Source: CAZHRJ01 sp964534765
GTDB lineage: Bacteria > Lindowbacteria > 2-12-FULL-62-27
Direction of reading: 5' to 3'
Length of the DNA: 14,358 nt
NCBI GenBank assembly: GCA_964534765.1
Contig: CAZHRJ010000082.1
Span: forward strand, 1-14,358
Part shown: positions 5,497 through 11,216 of the stretch, piece by piece
Layout of the letters: every line of letters begins with the position of its first letter
Position numbering within the stretch: position 1 is the stretch's first letter
The notes under the pieces: model-generated
Databases searched by the model: none
What the model was told of the DNA's origin: nothing
The model's input: the letters and a program-made list of their open reading frames with translations, nothing else
Translations under genes and position numbers: made by a program

Positions 5497-6902
5497 CTCT
5501 GATCGGCCTGATCGCGCGGAAGGACTTCACTGAATTCAGACGCGATGGGCGGCTATTCTGGGCCAGCGGCGTGGCCATCCTGCTCATTCTGACGTCGATG
5601 GCCGTTGGCTGGCAGCGCCAGCGAGAGGCGAGCGCGGAACAGCAAGCCGCGCAGGAACTCGACTATCGTGACTGGCTCAATCAGGACATCCGGCATCCGC
5701 ACGATGCGGCGCACCAGGGCATGCATGTCTTTAAACCGGCGCCGACCCTGTCAATCGTCGACCCCGGCATCAGCCGTTATGCGGGCACAACCGTGTGGCT
5801 CCAGGCCCACCGCCAGTCCGACCTCAAGTTCCGTCCGGCGCAGGACGCCACCGGTCTTCAGCGGTTCGGCGATTTTTCTGCGGCATGGGTCCTCCAGATT
5901 CTCGTACCCCTTCTGGTTATCGTATTCGGCTTCAACGCGTTCGCAGGCGAACGCGAACAGGGAACGCTCCGCCAGACGTTGAGCCTGGGCGTTCCGGCTT
6001 GGCGGCTCTTGTGGGGCAAAGCACTGGCGCTCGGCGCAATTATTGGGACTTTGCTCATCCCCGCAGTGATTGCGGCCGGATTCGCGGTCGTGCTCGGAGC
6101 GGAAACAGGAGGCCGCGCGGACGCGATGATCCGCTTGGCATGGGCCGCGGCCGGATATGCGGTCTATTTCGGAATTATCATCTATCTTGTGCTGGGCGTA
6201 TCAGCGCTGACGCCCTCGTCTCGAGTCTCCCTCATCGCTCTGATCGCGTTCTGGATTGGCACGGCCGTGCTCGCCCCTCGCGCCGCGTCGGATCTGGCGC
6301 GTCGTCTCCATCCGACACCCGCGAAAAAAGATTTTCTGGCGAAGATGGAAACCGATCTGTCAGCCGAGGCCGAACGGATATGGCAGGAGAAGTTTGGCGT
6401 GAAGGCCAAATGGTCGCCGGACTTACCGCTCAACAAGTGGGGCATCGCCCTGCGCGTCGACGATCAGCTCGGATATGCCGTCTACCGGCGCCACTACGAC
6501 GCGCTGTGGGACACTTATGAACGCCAGCAGCGCGTTCAGGAATGGGCCGGGCTTGTGGTGCCGCTTCTGGCTCTGCGCTCATTTTCGATGGGCTTGGCCG
6601 GCACCGATTTCGCGCACCACCGGCATTTCACAGAAGCGGCGGAGGAGCACCGGCATCTGATCCAGGACCTGATGAGCGAAGATCTGGTCAAGCACGCCGA
6701 CACGCTCGATCACCAGCACTTCGCCTATCAGGCTGGAAAAGATCTGTGGAAAACCGTACCGCAGTTTCAGTATCGTTTGCCTGCCGCCGGCTGGGCTCTG
6801 CGCCGCAACTGGCCGGGCTTGGCCGTGCTCACCGCAGGATTGATTCTGTCGTTCGCGTTCTCCGCCGCGGCGGTGTCGCGCCTGCGCGTGGTGCAGGGAT
6901 GA
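5493..6902 (+). CDS. ABC-2 permease, DUF3526 family (first)
   Basis: An integral membrane subunit of about 469 residues. The first standard start is GTG 5571, which would give 443 residues but cut off a typical N-terminus: the open frame upstream reads LIGLIARKDFTEFRRDGRLFWASG, the usual cytoplasmic 'ARKEFxExxRDGR' lead into the first helix. No ATG, GTG or TTG exists in that stretch, so I place the start at CTG 5493, which overlaps the ATPase stop. After helix 1 comes a large extracytoplasmic loop (about residues 45-135), then a helix leading to FAGEREQGTLRQTLS, the coupling-type motif shared with the next permease, further helices, a second soluble loop with many charged residues (about 275-430), and a final helix. 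It overlaps the next gene by 4 nt (ATGA). Confidence 0.85.
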   Translation: MTLIGLIARKDFTEFRRDGRLFWASGVAILLILTSMAVGWQRQREASAEQQAAQELDYRDWLNQDIRHPHDAAHQGMHVFKPAPTLSIVDPGISRYAGTTVWLQAHRQSDLKFRPAQDATGLQRFGDFSAAWVLQILVPLLVIVFGFNAFAGEREQGTLRQTLSLGVPAWRLLWGKALALGAIIGTLLIPAVIAAGFAVVLGAETGGRADAMIRLAWAAAGYAVYFGIIIYLVLGVSALTPSSRVSLIALIAFWIGTAVLAPRAASDLARRLHPTPAKKDFLAKMETDLSAEAERIWQEKFGVKAKWSPDLPLNKWGIALRVDDQLGYAVYRRHYDALWDTYERQQRVQEWAGLVVPLLALRSFSMGLAGTDFAHHRHFTEAAEEHRHLIQDLMSEDLVKHADTLDHQHFAYQAGKDLWKTVPQFQYRLPAAGWALRRNWPGLAVLTAGLILSFAFSAAAVSRLRVVQG

Positions 6903-8335
6903 GCCGGCTGGAGCTGGTGATTCGGCAGGAGTTCCGTATTCTGTCCGCCGACCGCACGATCTGGATCGTCTGCGCGATTCTGCTCGCGCTGATCGGCTAC
7001 AGCCTGCAGAGCGGCATGACCCGGATATCACGCCAGGAAGCTGTGGCGGCAGAGATGTTGGACAAACAGGCGAAGGCCGACGCGCCGCTCATGGCGCAGT
7101 TGAAGCGGATACAGGCGGGCGAGGAGCGTCCGAAGCCGTTCGCCAATCCGGCCGACCCGTCAAACATGGGAAGCAGCCTCGGCGTTCGCACCGCGTACAT
7201 GCCCGCCGCGCCGCTCGCGCCGGCCGCGGTCGGCCAGTCGGACCTGTTTCCGGATCAATTCAAGGTGACCTACCGGAGCAAAGTGTATTTCATCTATGAC
7301 ACAGCGATCGAAAATCCGTGGAATCTCTTGAGCGGCAATATCGACCTCGCGTTTGTGATCATCTATCTCTTTCCGCTGATGATTTTCGCCTTAAACTACA
7401 ACCTCCTCTCGGCCGAGCGCGAGCAAGGGACGCTTCGGATGCTGATGTCCCAGCCGTTGAATCTCGCGGCGCTCCTGGCCGGAAAAATCGCCGTGCGCGC
7501 GTCGGCGCTGTTGGGACTTGCCGTGCTCGTGCCGGCGGCGACGCTGTCGGCCGCGCGGCCCGTTTTGTTCGAGACGCTTGCATGGTGGTCGGCACTCGTC
7601 CTTGCCTACGGCGCGTTCTGGTTTGCCTGCGTGGTCTTCGTCAACGCATTTGGAAAATCGTCCGCAGTCAACGCCGTGGCGCTGATCGGCAGTTGGGTCG
7701 TGCTGGTGCTGATCGTCCCGGTGGTTCTGAACGTCGCGGTGTCGCTTGCCGCGCCCGTCCCGTCCCGGACTGAAATGGCGGCGCGAACACGGGTGATCAC
7801 AACGGAAGTGTTGAACCGATACGCCCACGAACTGCGGGTGGACTATCAGTATGTCGCGAAACCGGAGGTTTTGGTTCCGAAGGACGGCAAAATTGAGGTG
7901 CCGAGCCGTATGCGCGCTTTTTATCACATGCAGCGCGACGTCGACGCGGAGATTCAGCCGACGATCGACCGGTTTGAGCTTCAATTGGCGAAGCAGAATG
8001 CGCTCGCTCGCGCGCTGGGCATCCTTTCACCCGCGGCCGTGGCCTACGAGGGCATGACCGCTCTGGCCGGCACGGGAGGCCGGCGGTACGCGCATTTCAT
8101 GGATCAGGTCGAGACGTTCCATCAAGCCTGGAAAGCGTTTTTTATTCCAAAAATAGACGCCGGAACGGCGATCACCGCGGCCGATTTCGACCTCATGCCG
8201 GATTATACCTGGACGGAAGAGGATGCCCCCGTCGTTCGCCGCCACGCGGTACAAGGTGTTTTACAAGTTCTCGTGCCGGCCGTGATCCTTATCGGAATCG
8301 GAGCGTGGCGGTTGCGCAGATTTTCCGCCGTCTAG
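6899..8335 (+). CDS. ABC-2 permease, DUF3526 family (second)
   Basis: A 478-residue partner permease starting at ATG 6899, inside the stop of the previous gene. It has the same plan as its neighbour: N-terminal LELVIRQEFRILSADR, a helix at about 21-37, a large extracytoplasmic loop, then a membrane segment ending in LLSAEREQGTLRMLMSQPL, several further helices to about residue 285, a second large soluble loop (about 290-450) and a last helix before a basic tail (WRLRRFSAV). The shared EREQGTLR motif shows the two permeases are paralogues that would pair into one channel. It ends the operon; no terminator is evident after it. Confidence 0.88.
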   Translation: MSRLELVIRQEFRILSADRTIWIVCAILLALIGYSLQSGMTRISRQEAVAAEMLDKQAKADAPLMAQLKRIQAGEERPKPFANPADPSNMGSSLGVRTAYMPAAPLAPAAVGQSDLFPDQFKVTYRSKVYFIYDTAIENPWNLLSGNIDLAFVIIYLFPLMIFALNYNLLSAEREQGTLRMLMSQPLNLAALLAGKIAVRASALLGLAVLVPAATLSAARPVLFETLAWWSALVLAYGAFWFACVVFVNAFGKSSAVNAVALIGSWVVLVLIVPVVLNVAVSLAAPVPSRTEMAARTRVITTEVLNRYAHELRVDYQYVAKPEVLVPKDGKIEVPSRMRAFYHMQRDVDAEIQPTIDRFELQLAKQNALARALGILSPAAVAYEGMTALAGTGGRRYAHFMDQVETFHQAWKAFFIPKIDAGTAITAADFDLMPDYTWTEEDAPVVRRHAVQGVLQVLVPAVILIGIGAWRLRRFSAV

Positions 8336-8436
8336 GATTGTATCGTCTCAAAAATTGATTGACTCGGTTGACGGAATTTAGGACAGTGTGGACATGAGAA
8401 CACTTATTAGAAGCGTCAAACGGACGAAGGAGACGG

Positions 8437-8631
8437 TTGAATCCCGCTGCGGCGCGTCGGGTGATTGCGGAGCTGCGGGCGGACATCAAGAAACATGGCT
8501 TGAGACAAGGAAATCTGACGGTCCGCGAAGTTCTGGCGAAGGCCAAAAGAACACGTTACGAACTTTTTGAGGAAGATTTTGCGGCGCCACGGACGGTGCC
8601 GTACCCGGAGCGGTGCAGGGCGCACCGTTAG
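8437..8631 (+). CDS. Small antitoxin-like protein upstream of a PIN toxin remnant
   Basis: A 64-residue, helical, charged protein (AARRVIAELRADIKKHG, then LTVREVLAKAKRTRYELFEEDFA). It starts at TTG 8437, four bases after a strong AAGGAG (8427-8432); no ATG or GTG is available in frame. It ends 7 bases before a PIN-domain toxin frame, and this order (small gene, then PIN toxin) is the VapBC-like layout of type II toxin-antitoxin pairs. The family is not recognised for certain. The last 16 codons and the stop come from the dispersed hairpin repeat at 8582, so the original C-terminus has probably been replaced. An overlapping frame from ATG 8394 (RTLIRSVKRTKETVE) has a gene-like beginning, so an N-terminal frameshift is another possibility. 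Confidence 0.6.
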   Translation: MNPAAARRVIAELRADIKKHGLRQGNLTVREVLAKAKRTRYELFEEDFAAPRTVPYPERCRAHR

Positions 8632-8645
8632 ACGGAGGGTGCGGC
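8582..8645 (-). repeat. Dispersed hairpin repeat, copy B (64 bp), at the toxin-antitoxin junction
   Basis: Reverse-complement partner of 3512-3575 (56/64 identical). Here the main stem is six pairs, CGGTGC with GCACCG (8611-8627). The A-T pair of copy A is a G-C pair here, and an A-C mismatch in A is a G-C pair here, so the stem is preserved while its sequence changes. It covers the antitoxin tail, its stop, and the start of the PIN frame. Confidence 0.85.
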
Positions 8646-8878
8646 CAGTTCTCGATAGCAACGAATATATTCTGTCGTTTGGCCCTGTTAAATTCCCTCC
8701 CAGCATCGACATTATTGAATGGCTTCCCGAATCGCCGGACCCGTGCGAAATATTCGTCAACCGCCGAATTGCAGGGGAGGTCGGCCGAAATCTACGTCCG
8801 AAGGATATGCGTCTATGCCATAGATCCTACATTCCGCACTTGGGGATGGGCAGATTCCAGAATTATGATTTTGCATAA
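8639..8878 (+). pseudogene. PIN-domain toxin (VapC-like), C-terminally truncated
   Basis: From GTG 8639 the frame reads RPVLDSNEYILSFGPVKFPP and, after a short helix region, EIFVNRRIAGEVGRNLRPKD. The first part is the opening strand of a PIN ribonuclease domain with its first catalytic aspartate (LDSNEYI), and EVGRNL holds the second acidic residue. Family resemblance ends at about residue 55; the remaining 24 residues do not fit, and the domain's C-terminal acidic residues (normally near 95-120 of about 140) are not found in any frame downstream. The product should therefore lack nuclease activity. GGAGG lies directly against the start, too close for a good ribosome binding site, because that sequence belongs to the hairpin repeat. 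The 177 bases after it hold no gene I can support. Confidence 0.6.
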
Positions 8879-9055
8879 GGTGAAATTCAAGTCTCGGAAT
8901 CCATTGTAGAAGCTGTGAGAAGATGCTACGGGTATAAGCCATGAGCCTGATCTCCTTTTTCCCTCTGGGATTTGGTTTCTCAACAAAACCCTTTTACCAG
9001 ATGGACGGGGATTAGGCTTTTCTTATGGACTTAAACCGGACAGCAGTGCGGCAAG

Positions 9056-9679
9056 ATGATGTCCAAGATGGGCACAATGATGGACGGCATGTCGATGTCG
9101 ATGGACAAGATGGGGAAGATGATGAAATATAAGCTGGGGCCGTTTTTTCTTTTGGGCAAACGGGAGGCTATCGTGGTTCCGTCAACCGCCGGAAGGCCTT
9201 TGAGCGTCTTGGGTGAGACGATCACGGTCAAAGTCACCGGCGCAGAAACAGGCGGAGCCTATTCGGTCATCGAGGAGGTCGTTCCGCCTCAGGGCGGTCC
9301 GCCGCTCCATCGGCATTTGAATGAGGATGAGACACTTTATATCCTCGACGGCGAGTGTGAGGTCACCTGCGGCGCCCGGACGTTCAAGGCCGCAAAAAAT
9401 TCGCTGGCGATCCTGCCGCGAAATATTCCGCACGCCTTCCGAAACACGGGCCCCGGCCCGTGCAGAATTCTCGTATTCATCACGCCCGGGGGATTTGAAA
9501 TGTTCTTTGAAGAGGTCAGCCGCCTCCCGCCGGACAGGGATGTCCCATTGCCCCGCGAGACAGGGATGTCGGCGGCGGGGCCGCCGGATCGGCCGCCGGA
9601 TATGGCCGGGATCGCGGCCATCGCGCAAAAATTTCGTCTTGAATTATTGCCGCCGTCCGGCGGGCGGAAAGACGGCTAA
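9056..9679 (+). CDS. Cupin domain protein with a Met-rich N-terminal extension
   Basis: A small single-cupin protein (207 residues) of the quercetinase-like group. Cupin motif 1 is GGPPLHRHLNEDETLYILDG, with likely metal ligands H85, H87 and E92; motif 2 is LAILPRNIPHAFRN, with H126. The family-typical start IVVPSTAGRPLSVLGETITVKV lies at residues 39-60, and relatives usually begin just before it. The first 23 residues contain eleven methionines (MMSKMGTMMDGMSMSMDKMG and on), an unusual extension. If it is not translated, TTG 9152 or GTG 9173 (the latter after CGGGAGG) could be the start. The C-terminus (KFRLELLPP) fits the family; the following SGGRKDG and the stop lie in the 75-bp repeat. 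Catalytic role cannot be assigned. Confidence 0.87.
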   Translation: MMSKMGTMMDGMSMSMDKMGKMMKYKLGPFFLLGKREAIVVPSTAGRPLSVLGETITVKVTGAETGGAYSVIEEVVPPQGGPPLHRHLNEDETLYILDGECEVTCGARTFKAAKNSLAILPRNIPHAFRNTGPGPCRILVFITPGGFEMFFEEVSRLPPDRDVPLPRETGMSAAGPPDRPPDMAGIAAIAQKFRLELLPPSGGRKDG

Positions 9680-9713
9680 GCCGCTCGCGGCCGAAAACTC
9701 GAATTCGGCGCGG
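9639..9713 (+). repeat. 75-bp direct repeat, left copy, over the cupin 3' end
   Basis: Identical to 14092-14166 at 73 of 75 positions. It covers the last 13 codons and stop of the cupin gene and 34 bases beyond. It includes two small hairpins (CCGCC/GGCGG around GTCC, and GCCGAA/TTCGGC around eight bases), neither followed by a T-run. The two copies bracket the SNF2/SWIM operon. Confidence 0.92.
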
Positions 9714-9764
9714 GGTCGTCGGGGACGGATACCAACATTTTAACATTTGCTTTTTGCGGGCAGA

Positions 9765-10388
9765 TCAGGGAATCCCATGAAGTGCGGATGCGATTTTTTG
9801 GAAAATGGATTGGACGTGTTCTGCCCGTTTGCGGTTCTTCTCGTGATTTGCGTCAGCGGCGACGCAGTCTCCGAGGACGTCGATGTCATCGGCGGCTGCT
9901 TCGAGTTCGACTGTTTCTTCGAAGTAACGTGCTGAAAAAATGATCCGTTCCGAATCGGGGTCGTAGGGAATGAACTTTCCGGCGATGAGGGCGTTGTATT
10001 CGTCGGGTCTAATCTCGACTTGTATGCGTTCGATTCCGTCACCGCTTTCCAGCCCGTTCCGAAAACGGGAAAGGTCATAGGGGGAGCCTGCAAATCCTTC
10101 AATTCGGCCGCCGGCACCGCAGTGATCGCAGGCCCAGTGGATGAAGGGTCCGGGAACATCTTGGCGCTGAATGAGCAGAAATCCCGGACATTTTTTCCGC
10201 TTTATCTTGTTCCTGCACCGGATGCCGGCGGCGATATCGGTTTCCGCCGTCACGGCCGTGGCTGTCTTGACGATGAGCCCCAAAAATTCTCGAAGCTTGA
10301 GCGCCTCATCCGAAATGCCGGAGTCGGGGTCTGCCGGAAAAAAATGCGACAGGTTTGTGATGAGAACTTCGTTCGCCGCGCGCGCCAT
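9765..10388 (-). CDS. Conserved hypothetical protein with a four-cysteine zinc-ribbon-like core
   Basis: A 207-residue protein, last gene of the SNF2 operon, 6 bases after the SWIM gene. The core holds C58-x8-C67 (IRCRNKIKRKKCPGF) and C87-x2-C90 (IHWACDHCGAGG), followed by a short conserved-looking block (IEGFAGSPYDLSRFR). This suits a zinc ribbon, and I recall similar 'CxxxxxxxxCPG...WxCxxCGxxGxIxGWxGxxxDLS' proteins of unknown function in other bacteria. The second half has EIRPDEYNALIAGKF and a helix ending VAADANHEKNRKRAEH. No catalytic motif is seen. The gene neighbourhood suggests a nucleic-acid-linked accessory role (inference). No clear Shine-Dalgarno sequence precedes ATG 10388, so it probably relies on translational coupling. 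Confidence 0.75.
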   Translation of the reverse strand: MARAANEVLITNLSHFFPADPDSGISDEALKLREFLGLIVKTATAVTAETDIAAGIRCRNKIKRKKCPGFLLIQRQDVPGPFIHWACDHCGAGGRIEGFAGSPYDLSRFRNGLESGDGIERIQVEIRPDEYNALIAGKFIPYDPDSERIIFSARYFEETVELEAAADDIDVLGDCVAADANHEKNRKRAEHVQSIFQKIASALHGIP

Positions 10389-10394
10389 TGTCGG

Positions 10395-11213
10395 TCAGGC
10401 CGCGGTCCCGCCGGGCACGGGCCGGCCGCGCTTGCGCGTCTTCCGCAGTCGCGTCCGAATTTGCGCCTTGCGGGCCGGCCGTGTCCGCGCCGCGGCGGGT
10501 TTTCCGATGTCGATCCCGAACACATCCGAGATGGATTTCTCGTCCAGCACACGTCCCTTCCCGGCCGGCGCCCGTGTGACGACCGACCGAGCGGCGCCCT
10601 CGCTCACCAGCTCGACGTTGTCAACGCCGCGCAGAAGGAATAGAAGCTCCGGTTTTTTGTCCAGCCTGGCGCCCACGCCGTAAAGAACCGCAGCCACGTG
10701 CTTGCACATGTCGGCCCAGTCCGGACAGGAACAGTCAAGGTCGATTTCTTTCGGGAGCGGGAAAAGACCATTTGATTTGTCTGTGACGATCGACATCACC
10801 TGATTCGACATCCTGCCCTGCAGAAGCTCAAGCATCGAGCCAACCTGTCCGGCGCAACGCTTTTTCAGCGTCTTCCATTTCTCCGGCGCCAGAGTCTTCA
10901 CCGCGATCTCGACATCGTAAATCCGCGACCCGCGCACCTTCGCCTCGATCCTGCCCTTTTGGATATCGAGATGGCACACCGATCCGTTGCGCACGTACGT
11001 GCAGCCGCGCGGAAGCCGGTTTTCGTAGTCGCTGAATTTTTCGAGATGCTCGCACCACGCCTTGCCCCAGAATGTCTCGGCGATCCTGCGTCCCTCAAGG
11101 ACGACGGGCTGGATGTTCACGCCTTTTTTGCGCAACTTGTCCATGGCCTTCTCGGCATTCTGCCGTCGCTTCCACACCGGCACGTACGGCCGCCACATTC
11201 CCCAATACGACAT
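10395..11213 (-). CDS. SWIM zinc-finger protein
   Basis: A 272-residue protein with a SWIM finger (CxCxnCxH) formed by C161, C163, C170 and H172 in LDCSCPDWADMCKHVAAVLYG. SWIM domains bind zinc and are proposed to bind DNA or proteins; in bacteria they are often encoded beside SNF2 ATPases. The N-terminal WGKAWCEHLEKFSDYENRLPRG and the YVRNGSVCHLDIQKGRIEAKVRGSRIYDV stretch, split here by position (about 49-71 and 73-101), are the usual features of this family. The last 35 residues are very basic and end in KRGRPVPGG, an AT-hook-like RGRP core. It starts 3 bases after the SNF2 stop, with GGGGAGG inside the end of that gene as ribosome binding site. Likely a DNA-contacting partner of the SNF2 motor. 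Confidence 0.9.
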   Translation of the reverse strand: MSYWGMWRPYVPVWKRRQNAEKAMDKLRKKGVNIQPVVLEGRRIAETFWGKAWCEHLEKFSDYENRLPRGCTYVRNGSVCHLDIQKGRIEAKVRGSRIYDVEIAVKTLAPEKWKTLKKRCAGQVGSMLELLQGRMSNQVMSIVTDKSNGLFPLPKEIDLDCSCPDWADMCKHVAAVLYGVGARLDKKPELLFLLRGVDNVELVSEGAARSVVTRAPAGKGRVLDEKSISDVFGIDIGKPAAARTRPARKAQIRTRLRKTRKRGRPVPGGTAA

Positions 11214-11216
11214 CGG

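Noticed and set aside
8336..8394. Promoter for the antitoxin-like gene (TTGACT and TTGACG with an AATTTA-like -10)
   Set aside because: No combination has both good hexamers and a 16-18 base spacer, so it is not reported as a feature.
8388..8570. Open frame starting MDMRTLIRSVKRTKETVE before the antitoxin-like gene
   Set aside because: Its beginning looks gene-like, but after ETVE it turns into low-quality sequence while the overlapping frame from TTG 8437 is clearly better. Kept only as a possible frameshifted N-terminus of the antitoxin.
9691..9745. Possible terminator between the convergent cupin and four-cysteine genes
   Set aside because: GCCGAA/TTCGGC can pair, but no T-run follows on either strand, so it does not meet the pattern of an intrinsic terminator.
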